Shown here: positions 8,922 to 17,301 of the stretch, one piece after another
Layout of the letters: every line of letters begins with the position of its first letter
Position numbering within the stretch: the first letter of the stretch is position 1
Source of the DNA: Acidobacteriota bacterium
GTDB lineage: Bacteria; Acidobacteriota; Blastocatellia; Pyrinomonadales; Pyrinomonadaceae
Length of the DNA stretch: 64,000 nucleotides
Direction: 5' to 3'
Assembly (NCBI GenBank): GCA_016700075.1
Contig: CP065000.1
Span: forward strand, 3,224,001-3,288,000
Translations under genes and position numbers: made by a program
Notes under the pieces: model-generated
The model's database searches: none
What the model saw: only the letters and a program-made list of their open reading frames with translations
What the model was told of the DNA's origin: nothing

Positions 8922-10354
8922 CTTTTAAAACGCCTAGCGTCGATGGCGTATTTCTTTATCTTATAGCCGAGAATGCGTTCTGTGGAATCGAGCATCGCTG
9001 CCGCACGCGCAATGTTGCCGCGTGTAGATTTCAAAGCGTCCTGTATGAGGTCCTTTTCAAATGCGGCAATGGCTGATGCGAGCGTGACATTGGCCTCAGT
9101 TCCGCTTTCTTCGGCTGTTTGCAAAGTCGGCGGCAGATGGCGGCCGTGGATAACGTTGCCGTCACAAACGGCGACCGCCTTTTCGATCACGTTCTCAAGC
9201 TCGCGGACATTTCCCGGAAAGTGATAAGCCGTTAGCATATCGATCGCCGGTGTCGAGATCCGCAAAATGTTCTTGTCTAGCTTCTTCTGATATTTCGAAA
9301 CAAAATATTCCGCCAAAAGCAGCACATCCGAACCGCGGTCGCGGAGCGGCGGCAGCGTGATGGTGAAATTCGACAGACGTGCAAGCAGCGGCGTTTCGAT
9401 TGGATCTTCGGCATCACGGTCGGTCGCGGCAATGACGCGAAGATTCGGCAGCCGTTCGGTCGAAAGCTCGCTTCTCACTGAACGCGGCGTTTCGATTATA
9501 GCGAGCAGTGTGGCCTGCATCTCGTCAGGCAATTCAGCTATGTCTTCGATGAACAGCGTGCCGCCGTCGGCAGGTGCAAGAAGATCGCGCCCGCCATTAT
9601 GTGAGGCGGTGGTCGCAGTATCGAGTTTGACGAACGATCGATTGGAGCGAAGGCTCGAGAAGTGAATGGCCTTGGCGGCGAGGTCTTTGCCCGTACCATG
9701 CTCACCCCGGAGCAGAACAGATATATTCGAGCGTGCGACGTTCGCGATCTGATCGAGCACGCCGCGCATCGGTGCTGATGTTCCGACAATTGTCTCGACG
9801 GCAAAACGTTCTCGCATCTCATGTTTCAGGCGTCTATTCTCTTCAGCGAGTTTGAGCCGTTCTTGGCCTGCTGCATGCTCGACGCGGAGTGAATGGGCAA
9901 AAAGCGACGCGAATGCATCGAGCGTTTCGATGACGATGCCTTCGTTGGCGTCCTGTTTGTCGCCAAGCCCGCACGCAAGCATTCCTGCACAGTTCCCGCG
10001 AAATATCACAGGTACGGCCGCCAATTTGCCGGCCCGTGTCGAAAATGCAAGAAAATCGAGCCGTGCGTCCGTTCGGAGCTCGTCGATCACAAGAGGCTGC
10101 GGTCTGGAGATCATCGACCACAGGGAACTCTTGGAAAGCCGCGATTCCAAACGGCGAAAGTCAGCGGCGGCAAGACCGAAGCTTGCTATCACTTCGGCGA
10201 TGGCGGTATCTTCACGCGGCGCGGCGAGGAAAACGAATGATGGAGAAAGAGATTCTTCAATGCCTGCAACGACGGCTTCGCCGCATTCACGGACGCCGGA
10301 AAGGGAAGCGAGCTTGTTCGCGGTCATTCCTAGCGTTCTGAAGCGGTCAGGCAT
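8918..10354 (-). CDS. NifA-like GAF/AAA+/Fis-type regulator lacking the GAFTGA loop
   Basis: Transcription regulator (478 residues) with the layout of NifA-type enhancer-binding proteins: an N-terminal GAF-like sensor (about 10-160), an AAA+ ATPase (about 190-420) and a C-terminal Fis-type helix-turn-helix (NIARAAAMLDSTERILGYKI). Walker A reads GEHGTGKD and the Walker B region GGTLFIEDIAELP; the arginine-finger region LLARLSNF and LRDRGSDVLLLAEYF are kept. The loop that normally carries GAFTGA and contacts sigma-54 is missing: only about 17 residues separate VKLDTA from ADGGTLF. By analogy with TyrR it may regulate sigma-70 promoters instead. The frame is open 80 codons further upstream, but that part overlaps the divergent rluA-like gene, so MPDRFRTLG at 10354 is preferred. 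Its overlap with glnE suggests a nitrogen-related role. Confidence 0.82.
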   Translation of the reverse strand: MPDRFRTLGMTANKLASLSGVRECGEAVVAGIEESLSPSFVFLAAPREDTAIAEVIASFGLAAADFRRLESRLSKSSLWSMISRPQPLVIDELRTDARLDFLAFSTRAGKLAAVPVIFRGNCAGMLACGLGDKQDANEGIVIETLDAFASLFAHSLRVEHAAGQERLKLAEENRRLKHEMRERFAVETIVGTSAPMRGVLDQIANVARSNISVLLRGEHGTGKDLAAKAIHFSSLRSNRSFVKLDTATTASHNGGRDLLAPADGGTLFIEDIAELPDEMQATLLAIIETPRSVRSELSTERLPNLRVIAATDRDAEDPIETPLLARLSNFTITLPPLRDRGSDVLLLAEYFVSKYQKKLDKNILRISTPAIDMLTAYHFPGNVRELENVIEKAVAVCDGNVIHGRHLPPTLQTAEESGTEANVTLASAIAAFEKDLIQDALKSTRGNIARAAAMLDSTERILGYKIKKYAIDARRFKR

Positions 10355-10441
10355 ATCGTATCGTATTCCTACAATATTGTAGGATGATTGCCCGCGAATC
10401 ACGAATCTCAACGGGCATATGTTTGTTTTGAGCGGTAAACT

Positions 10442-11371
10442 TTGAGTATGTTCTGCAGATACGAGTTTGTTGTCGAGCCTGAGTACAAAAAGTACCGGTT
10501 GGAGGACTATCTGCTCGATAAACTGCCTCTTTTCAGCAAGATGTATCTGCGTCACACCATTCGCGACGGCGGCTGCGAGGTGAACGGAATTCACGAAAAT
10601 ATCGGCAGAAGGCTGCGAGCGGGCGATTTCGTAGAGATAACGCTGGACGAAACACGCGGAAGATCGATGCGTCCTGAAAAGATCGCCCTAGAGATAGTTT
10701 TCGAAGACACGGATCTGATTGTTGTGAATAAGCCCGCCGGAATGCTGGTCCATCCTTCGCACCGTGAGAACAGCGGAACGCTGCTGAATGCGATCGTTCA
10801 CCATCTGAATGCGGGATCGTCGCCCGATCGTTCGGCCGTACGTCCGGGGCTCATACACCGTCTGGACAAAGACACTTCAGGGCTCATTGTTGTCGCAAAG
10901 AATGCGCGTTCACATCGGATCCTAGCGGGGCATTTTATGAAAAAGCGAGTTACTAAACGTTATCTCGCCTTGGTTGAGGGAATCGTTGAAGAGAACGAAG
11001 GCGATATCGTCGCACCGATAGGCCGTTACGATGAACTGAAACATTGGAGTGTTAAGGCAGACGGGAAATATTCAAAGTCGAGGTTCTGGGTCATCGAACG
11101 ACGTGCAGATACCACGCTGATCGAAATGGAGCCGATCACGGGCCGCACGAATCAACTGCGGATCCATTGCGAGGCGATTGGACATCCGATAGTCGGCGAT
11201 GTGAAACGCGGCGGGCGTGAATTCGAGCGTCTTTGCCTGCACGCGTGGAAACTCGAATTTCCGCATCCTTCGGGCGGCGGGATAATGAGCTTTTCAGCAG
11301 AGCCCGACGGCGGCGTTTTCAAAGTCGAGGCTCACGGACGTGAAGGGTCCGTTTCGACCGGCGGCCGATAG
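10442..11371 (+). CDS. RluA-family 23S rRNA pseudouridine synthase
   Basis: Enzyme that isomerises uridine to pseudouridine in structured RNA, most like RluD of the large ribosomal subunit. An S4-type RNA-binding domain fills the first ~75 residues (YRLEDYLLDKL, RRLRAGDFVEI). The catalytic motif HRLDKDTSGLIVVAKN with its aspartate lies near residue 140, and the C-terminal RTNQLRIHCEAIGHPIVGD is the family signature. A TTG at 10442 or the ATG at 10448 could be the start; neither has a clear ribosome binding site. The 3' end overlaps the 3' end of the convergent amidohydrolase gene by 40 bases. Confidence 0.88.
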   Translation: MSMFCRYEFVVEPEYKKYRLEDYLLDKLPLFSKMYLRHTIRDGGCEVNGIHENIGRRLRAGDFVEITLDETRGRSMRPEKIALEIVFEDTDLIVVNKPAGMLVHPSHRENSGTLLNAIVHHLNAGSSPDRSAVRPGLIHRLDKDTSGLIVVAKNARSHRILAGHFMKKRVTKRYLALVEGIVEENEGDIVAPIGRYDELKHWSVKADGKYSKSRFWVIERRADTTLIEMEPITGRTNQLRIHCEAIGHPIVGDVKRGGREFERLCLHAWKLEFPHPSGGGIMSFSAEPDGGVFKVEAHGREGSVSTGGR

Positions 11372-12948
11372 CCCGGCCCGCGAATGCTTTGGCCGGACAT
11401 TGTTCCTGTCATTTTTGTGCCGTCGAAAACGACCTTTCCGTTCACGATCACATTTGAAAAACCGACCGCATACTGATGCGGGTTTTCGAATGTCGCTTTG
11501 TCGCCCACGGTCTTATCGTCAATAATAACAATATCGGCGACAAAGCCCTCGCGTATCTGGCCGCGGTCGCGGAAGCCGAAAGTGTTCGCGGGAAGCGAGG
11601 TCATTTTGCGGATGGCGTCTTCCAGGCCGAGAATTTTCATCTCGCGGACGTAGCGGCCGAGAAAGCGTGCATTGTTGCCGTAGCCGCGAGGATGCGGGAC
11701 GCCGGAACCGAACTGCCGCACGCCGCTGTCTGACGCGAACATTGTGAACGGCGCCTTCATAATTGTTTGGACGTCTTCCTCGCTCATTACCTGATATACC
11801 ATCTGCGCCCCGCCTGCGTTGTACATCTCAAATATCTGATCGATCTGATCGTCAAGCGAATCGGAATTACGAACGGCCTTCGTTATCTGGGCGATATTCT
11901 TGCCGTTAAGTTCGGGATTCGTTCGGTAATTAGCAACGTAGGCAAATGCGTAATCTGCAAAACCGCGTTCTGCGAGGCCGCGTTTCATAGATTCGCGTAT
12001 CTTTTCGCGCGTTTCGGGGACGCCGATGCGTTTTTTGCCTTCCTCGCGACCTCCTGCTATAGCCCAAGTGGGTAGACGTGCATCGAGTGAGGTTGACGAT
12101 GCAGGATATGCGTATTGATCGATCGTTACGTTCAATCCTCGACGGCGGGCGTCCGCTACGAGATCGAGTGTCATCGGGCTTTTGCCCCAGAGCGACTTAG
12201 CAGAGATCTTGAAATGCGAGATCTGCACCGGCATTCTTGCCGCCTCACCGATACCGATTGCTTCGTTGATCGCATCGACAACGCCCGTGCCTTCGTCGCG
12301 AATATGGCTGGCGTAAATGCCTCCGTATTTTGATGCCGCTTTTGCAAGTTCGACCACCTCAGGAGTTTCCGAATAGGTCCCGGGAACGTATATCAGGCCT
12401 GTCGCGAAGCCGACGGCACCTTCACGCATCCCGCGTTCGACGAGTTCATTCATTTTCTGCTGCTCTTCGGCGGTCGGAGCTCGGTTCTCAAGCTCCATCA
12501 CTCGCGAGCGAACCGAATTGTGGCCGATCAGCGTCGAGATATTTATCGCCAGCGGATCCTTCTTTATGCGGTCGAGGAAATCGCCGACGTTTGTAACAGA
12601 AGTGCCGCAATTACCTGTGATGAGCGTGGTGACGCCCATTCGGATGAAATTCTCGGCCTGTGGATATTCATAGATATCTTCTGTGTGGGCATGAACGTCG
12701 ATGAATCCGGGGGCGACGATCTGGCCTTTTGCATCGATCACCTGTTTCGCTTTTGTTTGATCGAATCGGCCGACAGCGGCGATGCGGCCGTCCCGAATCG
12801 CGACCGAACCGTTGAACCAAGGGTTACCGGTGCCGTCAACGATGCGGCCGTTTATGATGACGACGTCGTAGGTTTCCGCGGTCTGGATCGCGATGCCTGA
12901 AGAAGCCAAAATAAGCAGAAGCGTGAGCGAAACAAGTTTTTGCAACAT
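11332..12948 (-). CDS. secreted N-acyl-D-amino-acid deacylase-type amidohydrolase
   Basis: Metal-dependent amidohydrolase of the D-aminoacylase group, which removes acyl groups from N-acyl-D-amino acids. ATG at 12948 gives a signal peptide (MLQKLVSLTLLLILASSG) and is preferred to the upstream extension. VVIINGRIVDGTGNPWF is the N-terminal beta-sandwich motif, GFIDVHAHTEDIY holds the HxH metal pair, TGNCGTSV is typical of D-aminoacylases, and SHIRDEGTGVVDAI and DSGVRQFG supply further active-site residues. Length is about 538 residues, usual for the family. It follows the TerC-like gene on the same strand; a 9-bp hairpin (12960-12995) ends 11 bases before the start codon and no Shine-Dalgarno is visible. 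Confidence 0.85.
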   Translation of the reverse strand: MLQKLVSLTLLLILASSGIAIQTAETYDVVIINGRIVDGTGNPWFNGSVAIRDGRIAAVGRFDQTKAKQVIDAKGQIVAPGFIDVHAHTEDIYEYPQAENFIRMGVTTLITGNCGTSVTNVGDFLDRIKKDPLAINISTLIGHNSVRSRVMELENRAPTAEEQQKMNELVERGMREGAVGFATGLIYVPGTYSETPEVVELAKAASKYGGIYASHIRDEGTGVVDAINEAIGIGEAARMPVQISHFKISAKSLWGKSPMTLDLVADARRRGLNVTIDQYAYPASSTSLDARLPTWAIAGGREEGKKRIGVPETREKIRESMKRGLAERGFADYAFAYVANYRTNPELNGKNIAQITKAVRNSDSLDDQIDQIFEMYNAGGAQMVYQVMSEEDVQTIMKAPFTMFASDSGVRQFGSGVPHPRGYGNNARFLGRYVREMKILGLEDAIRKMTSLPANTFGFRDRGQIREGFVADIVIIDDKTVGDKATFENPHQYAVGFSNVIVNGKVVFDGTKMTGTMSGQSIRGPGYRPPVETDPSRP

Positions 12949-12959
12949 AAGGAAAAGAT

Positions 12960-12995
12960 GCCCCGAAATCGTTGAGCAAGTCAATGTTTCGGGGC
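12960..12995 (-). terminator. hairpin between the TerC-like gene and the amidohydrolase
   Basis: Perfect 9-bp inverted repeat GCCCCGAAA / TTTCGGGGC with an 18-base loop. Read on the minus strand it is followed by ATCTTTTCCTT and then directly by the ATG of the amidohydrolase. It looks like a weak intrinsic terminator of the TerC-like gene but leaves no room for a Shine-Dalgarno sequence. Confidence 0.6.
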
Positions 12996-13019
12996 TCTAA
13001 TTTGTGGATACGACAGAAC

Positions 13020-13781
13020 TTATACGGCGTTCGGAGCTCGGCTGTCGTGGAGCGGGCCGCGGAGCTCGATCGGCGGTGCGGAGCGCTTGCGGATCTTCAT
13101 ATTCAGGAACTCGACAAAGACCGAGAACGCCATTGCGAAGTAGATGTAGCCCTTCGGAATGTGTACTTCGATACCTTCAACGACTAGCGTGAAGCCGATC
13201 AGCAGCAGGAACGCTAGGGCAAGCATCTTGATTGTCGGATGACGCTGAACGAACGCTCCAATGGGTCCCGCAAACAACATCATCGCAATTATCGAGACAA
13301 CTACCGCTGCGACCATTACGGCGATCTGATTGACCATACCGATCGCGGTGATGACCGAATCAAGCGAAAAAACGATATCAAGTAGGCCGATCTGAACGAT
13401 GACCATTCCGAAAGATGCATAGACCTTTTTAGCTGCGTGGCTCTCCTCGCCTTCAAGTGTGGTGTGTATCTCGTGCGTAGACTTAGCGATCAGGAATAAC
13501 CCGCCGAGGATCAGGATCAGGTCGCGCCCTGAAACTTCGTGTCCGAAAACCGCGAACAATGCTGCCGTCAGGCCCATCACCCAAGAGAGCGAGAAAAGCA
13601 GTATCACCCGCATTATCAAGGCCAGTGCGAGGCCGATGAAACGGGCGCGCGGCTGCTGCTCGGGTGGGAGCTTTCCGGCAAGGATCGAAATAAAGATTAT
13701 GTTGTCGATGCCAAGGACGAGTTCAAGTACGGTCAGGGTCGCGAAGGCGATCCAGATCTGCGGGTCGTAGAGGAGTTCCAT
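13020..13781 (-). CDS. TerC/YoaE-family integral membrane protein
   Basis: Polytopic membrane protein of 253 residues with the TerC-family signature in TM1 (TVLELVLGIDNIIFISI) and the matching repeat in the second half (IVFSLDSVITAIGMV). About seven transmembrane helices can be drawn, with a charged loop HEIHTTLEGEESHAAKK in the middle. Members of this family are linked to metal (manganese) export, calcium or tellurite resistance; the paired acidic residues in the membrane fit an ion-handling role. It lies 39 bases downstream of a small secreted protein gene and may be the tail of the pyr operon. Confidence 0.85.
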   Translation of the reverse strand: MELLYDPQIWIAFATLTVLELVLGIDNIIFISILAGKLPPEQQPRARFIGLALALIMRVILLFSLSWVMGLTAALFAVFGHEVSGRDLILILGGLFLIAKSTHEIHTTLEGEESHAAKKVYASFGMVIVQIGLLDIVFSLDSVITAIGMVNQIAVMVAAVVVSIIAMMLFAGPIGAFVQRHPTIKMLALAFLLLIGFTLVVEGIEVHIPKGYIYFAMAFSVFVEFLNMKIRKRSAPPIELRGPLHDSRAPNAV

Positions 13782-13820
13782 ATTTTTACCCGTTAAGTTT
13801 TACCTTTTTCGAGGCCGAAC

Positions 13821-14348
13821 CTATTCGTCTTCGTAAGAGAATTTACAGGGTTTCGCTGCCGATGCGTCAGCTAACCGGCGTGCGACGACGTTCTGATTCG
13901 TCTGAGGCCGAACAACGTCAGTTACGCATGAGCCATCGGGCGTGATCTTTGATACGACAAGCAGCGAAGTTACCTTGTGGGCGTCTTCCGGGTTTTCGCT
14001 GATGTTGAAACGGACGATCAAAGCGAAGGGAACACCGCGTCGGACGCGCCACTCAGCTTTACTTCCGAGGTAAGAGAATGCACTCGATACATCCCAAAAC
14101 TTGAGCTGACGCTGTCCGCCGCCCGGCGAGATCACGTCGATCGATTGCCGTAGGTCGCCTTCGACGGCGTGGAGTTTATAGCCACCGACGCCTTTGCATT
14201 CCCCGCGGTAGAGCCCACCGCCTTCTTCGTCAAGTTCAAGTGTCTTGCATTTACTCGCGTCAAGGTCGGTGTACACGCTGGTGACCTGTGCAGAGGAATG
14301 CGCCGCGGCAAATAGGACAATTGCCGAAATAAAAATAAGGAACTTCAT
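13821..14348 (-). CDS. hypothetical secreted protein
   Basis: Protein of 175 residues with a clear signal peptide (MKFLIFISAIVLFAAAHSSA, cleavage before QVTSV). The mature part contains four cysteines, which could form disulfides in the periplasm, and a mixed beta-rich core (YRGECKGVGGYKLHAVEGD, KFWDVSSAFSYLGSKAEWRV). I recognise no family. It begins eight bases after the pyrC stop codon, so it is probably transcribed with the pyrimidine genes; whether it has any link to their function cannot be told. Confidence 0.65.
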   Translation of the reverse strand: MKFLIFISAIVLFAAAHSSAQVTSVYTDLDASKCKTLELDEEGGGLYRGECKGVGGYKLHAVEGDLRQSIDVISPGGGQRQLKFWDVSSAFSYLGSKAEWRVRRGVPFALIVRFNISENPEDAHKVTSLLVVSKITPDGSCVTDVVRPQTNQNVVARRLADASAAKPCKFSYEDE

Positions 14349-14356
14349 AAGTATGT

Positions 14357-15640
14357 CTAGGCCTTAAAGACCAACCTTCCGCTGACGAATGTGGCGACCG
14401 CTCTGCCGGTAAACTCCCATCCGTCGAACGGCGAGTTTCGCGAACGCGAACGCGATTCGGCGTTACTATACGCCCATTTCAATTCGGGGTCAATCACCGT
14501 AATATCGGCGATGGAACCGGGCCGCAGAGTGCCGCGTCCTTCGAGGCTGAAAATGCGTGCGGGGTTGGCCGAACACATCTCGACAAGACGTTCGAGGCTA
14601 ATGATCCCTTTGTGGACAAGCTCGTTGAATGCAAGGCCGACGGCGGTTTCCAGTCCCGTAATTCCCATCGGTGCCCGGTCGAATTCGAGAGCTTTTTCGT
14701 CGTGATGATGCGGTGCGTGGTCTGTTGCGATGGCGTCGATGGTGCCGTCTTTTATGCCTTCGATGATGGCGTCAACGTGCTCTTCGGAGCGGAGCGGTGG
14801 GGCCATCTTGTAGTTGGTATCGTAGCCTTCAACGTATTTGTCGGTCAGCGTGAAATGATGTGGCGTGACTTCGCAGGTAACATTGATGCCTTCATTCTTC
14901 GCACGTCGAACGGCCTCAACAGCACCCTTCGTCGAAACGTGGGCGATGTGAACATGGGCACCAGTGTCTTGCGCAAGAATGATATCGCGGACGGCATCGA
15001 TGTCCTCGGCGAGTGCGGGCATTCCTTTGAGGCCAAGCAAAAGCGAGACGCGGCCTTCGTGCATTACGCCGCCGGCGGACAATGACTTGTCCTCGCAATG
15101 ATCGATCACCGGCAGGCCGAAATCTTTCGCATACTGCATCGCACGCCGCATGATGCCGGCGTTCGGCACAGGACGCCCATCGTCGGAAACTGCGACGGCA
15201 CCCGCCGCTTTCATCTCGCCCATTTCCGCCAGCTCGGCCCCGTCAGATGATTTCGTGATAGCGCCGATCGGAAAGACGTTCGCTGAACCAGCGTGCTCGG
15301 CCTGCTCGATCATGTAGCGAGTAATAGCTGCATTGTCGTTTACGGGATTCGTATTCGGCATCGGGCAAACTGACGTCCAGCCGCCAGCCACCGCCGCCGC
15401 ACAACCCGAAGCGATCGTCTCCTTATGCTCCTGACCCGGCTCACGCAAGTGAACATGCAGATCAATAAACCCCGGCGCCACAAGCAACCCCGTCGCGTCA
15501 AAAACCTCGCAACCCTCAGGCTGCGTTTCGTTCGGCCGAAGCCACGCAGAAACTTTTCCGTCCTCAATGAGAACGGACATTCCCGTATTTTCCTGAGCGG
15601 CCGGATCGATCAGATGGCCGTTTGCGATAAAAAGCTTCAT
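14357..15640 (-). CDS. pyrC: dihydroorotase
   Basis: Cyclises carbamoyl-aspartate to dihydroorotate, the third step of pyrimidine synthesis, in the cytoplasm. The 427-residue length and motifs mark the class I (long) type: GFIDLHVHLREPGQEHKETI gives the HxH metal pair, CPMPNTNPV is the substrate-binding loop, VIDHCEDKSL and IAHVSTKGAVEAVR provide the later histidines, and IATDHAPHHHDEK the catalytic aspartate. Class I enzymes often associate with aspartate carbamoyltransferase, and pyrB lies five bases upstream on the same strand, so the two subunits are probably made together. Confidence 0.93.
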   Translation of the reverse strand: MKLFIANGHLIDPAAQENTGMSVLIEDGKVSAWLRPNETQPEGCEVFDATGLLVAPGFIDLHVHLREPGQEHKETIASGCAAAVAGGWTSVCPMPNTNPVNDNAAITRYMIEQAEHAGSANVFPIGAITKSSDGAELAEMGEMKAAGAVAVSDDGRPVPNAGIMRRAMQYAKDFGLPVIDHCEDKSLSAGGVMHEGRVSLLLGLKGMPALAEDIDAVRDIILAQDTGAHVHIAHVSTKGAVEAVRRAKNEGINVTCEVTPHHFTLTDKYVEGYDTNYKMAPPLRSEEHVDAIIEGIKDGTIDAIATDHAPHHHDEKALEFDRAPMGITGLETAVGLAFNELVHKGIISLERLVEMCSANPARIFSLEGRGTLRPGSIADITVIDPELKWAYSNAESRSRSRNSPFDGWEFTGRAVATFVSGRLVFKA

Positions 15641-15645
15641 AGAAA

Positions 15646-16608
15646 TTACGCTGAGGCGGAGCCTCCGGTTACAAGATAAAGAACCGCCATGCGGACGGCG
15701 ACGCCGTATTTTACTTGGTCTAGGATGAGTGAACGCGAGCTGTCGGCGACCTCTGACGCGATCTCGATGCCGCGGTTCATCGGGCCGGGATGCAGGACGA
15801 TGGCATCCTTTTTCGCAAGGTCAAGGCGTTCGTTAGTCAGGCCGTAATGGATCGAATATTCACGCAGCGTCGGGAAGTATGCGGCGTCCTGCCGTTCGCG
15901 TTGGATGCGGAGGATCATCACGACATCGGCGCCGCGGATCGCTTCCTCGATGTGTTCACAAACAATGAGCTGAGTTGACCTGCCTTCGTCAGCGCCCACG
16001 AGATGAATGAAATCCGGCGGCACGAGTGTTCCCGGCCCGGCGACGCGAACACGCGCTCCGAGCTTGGTCAGCAGATGAATATTCGAACGAGCAACTCGGC
16101 TATGGAGGATGTCGCCCACAATTGCGACCTCAAGTCCTTCAAATTGCTTTTTGTGTTCGCGGATGGTCATCGCGTCGAGCAGTGCCTGTGTCGGATGCTC
16201 GTTCGATCCGTCGCCGGCGTTAATGATGGCAGCTTTGCTGACCTTGGCAAGCTGATACGGAACGCCCGCCGATCCATGACGCACGACGATGCAGTCCGGG
16301 TTCATCGCGTCGAGATTTAAGGCCGTATCTACAAGAGTTTCGCCTTTACTGAGGCTGGACGACGCGACGCTGATGTTTACTGCATCCGCGGAAAGGCGTT
16401 TGGCGGCCAATTCGAAAGATGTTCTTGTGCGGGTCGAATTTTCGAAAAAGAGATTGATTACCGTTTTGCCGCGAAGCGTCGGCACTTTCTTGATCTCGCG
16501 GACATTGACCTCAAGAAAATTCTCCGACGTATCAAGAATGCCCTTTATCTCCGCGGCGGTAAGGTCGCGGATGCCAAGCAGGTCTCGTCGTCTAAAAGGT
16601 TTGTCCAT
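15646..16608 (-). CDS. pyrB: aspartate carbamoyltransferase catalytic subunit
   Basis: Condenses carbamoyl phosphate with aspartate in the first committed pyrimidine step. The carbamoyl-phosphate site STRTRTSFELAAKRL lies near residue 56, the second site loop SSLSKGETLVDTALNL follows, HPTQALLDAMTI and VLHPGPMNRGIE complete the active site. Length is 320 residues, normal for the catalytic chain. No pyrI regulatory subunit is present. The gene follows pyrR, separated by a strong intrinsic terminator whose U-tract ends nine bases before this ATG; no Shine-Dalgarno sequence is visible. Transcription from upstream must pass that terminator, a likely control point. Confidence 0.95.
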   Translation of the reverse strand: MDKPFRRRDLLGIRDLTAAEIKGILDTSENFLEVNVREIKKVPTLRGKTVINLFFENSTRTRTSFELAAKRLSADAVNISVASSSLSKGETLVDTALNLDAMNPDCIVVRHGSAGVPYQLAKVSKAAIINAGDGSNEHPTQALLDAMTIREHKKQFEGLEVAIVGDILHSRVARSNIHLLTKLGARVRVAGPGTLVPPDFIHLVGADEGRSTQLIVCEHIEEAIRGADVVMILRIQRERQDAAYFPTLREYSIHYGLTNERLDLAKKDAIVLHPGPMNRGIEIASEVADSSRSLILDQVKYGVAVRMAVLYLVTGGSASA

Positions 16609-16617
16609 CGGTGTTGG

Positions 16618-16642
16618 AAAAAAAAACAGGCCGTCAGGCCTG
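16618..16642 (-). terminator. intrinsic terminator/attenuator candidate between pyrR and pyrB
   Basis: On the minus strand a 6-bp stem CAGGCC-TGAC-GGCCTG begins three bases after the pyrR stop codon and is followed by nine T. It is a textbook Rho-independent terminator placed inside the pyrR-pyrB-pyrC gene run, 9 bases before the pyrB start. PyrR-controlled attenuation is known from Bacillus; no consensus PyrR-binding loop is recognisable here. Confidence 0.8.
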
Positions 16643-16644
16643 AA

Positions 16645-17208
16645 TCATTTACGTTCAAAAATTCCTACTGCTTCGACCTCATCGAACTCTTTAAGCATTA
16701 CCTTTATTATCTCGGTCTGCTTTGTCGGTACGGTTTTGCCGATGAAGTCAGCCTGAATGGGCAATTCGCGGTGCTCGCTGCCGCGGTCTATCAGTACGGC
16801 GAGCTGGACACGTTTGGGCCGGCCGAAATCCATAAGCTGATCGAGCGCGGCACGAATGGTGCGGCCAGTGTAAAGCACGTCATCGATCAGGACGATATTC
16901 TTGCCTTCGATGTCTTCAGTTAGTTCGGTACGGTTGACGATCGGATTTGCACCGACCGTTGACAGGTCGTCGCGGTAAAGCGTGATGTCGAGAATGCCGT
17001 AAAGCGGACGAACGCCTTCTATGGCCTCTATCTTGTCACGGATATGCTCCGCCAAGGGAACACCGCGGCGCCGAATGCCCACCAAATAAAGGTCGTCGGC
17101 GCCTTTATTCTTCTCTACGATCTCAGTTGCCAAGCGCCGGAGAGCACGATTCATTGCCGCCGCGTCCATGATCCGCGACTTTTCAACCAAATTTAATTCT
17201 TCACTCAT
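16645..17208 (-). CDS. pyrR: bifunctional pyr operon regulator / uracil phosphoribosyltransferase PyrR
   Basis: PyrR binds pyr mRNA in response to UMP/UTP and has uracil phosphoribosyltransferase activity. The 187-residue protein shows the PRPP-binding loop VLIDDVLYTGRTIRAALD, the N-terminal GIRRRGVPLAEHI and the C-terminal LPIQADFIGKTVPT of the family. ATG at 17208 is taken as the start; a TTG three codons upstream is possible but has no better ribosome binding site. It heads a leftward run pyrR-pyrB-pyrC and is divergent from pyrD. The terminator just after it makes PyrR-dependent attenuation of pyrB a reasonable inference. Confidence 0.93.
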   Translation of the reverse strand: MSEELNLVEKSRIMDAAAMNRALRRLATEIVEKNKGADDLYLVGIRRRGVPLAEHIRDKIEAIEGVRPLYGILDITLYRDDLSTVGANPIVNRTELTEDIEGKNIVLIDDVLYTGRTIRAALDQLMDFGRPKRVQLAVLIDRGSEHRELPIQADFIGKTVPTKQTEIIKVMLKEFDEVEAVGIFERK

Positions 17209-17262
17209 TCGTAGCAAATCGTAACAAAGGGCGGGGCGAAGTTCAAAGTTTACGCTCGTTAG

Positions 17263-17291
17263 TTTGGAATGCGGCGTGCATTAAATAGAAT
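17263..17291 (+). promoter_or_regulatory. candidate pyrD promoter giving a near-leaderless mRNA
   Basis: TTTGGA and TAGAAT are separated by 17 bases. The predicted transcription start falls around 17298, only about four bases before the pyrD ATG, so the transcript would be nearly leaderless. No Shine-Dalgarno sequence is seen, in agreement. Confidence 0.45.
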
Positions 17292-17301
17292 CTAAACGTC
17301 G

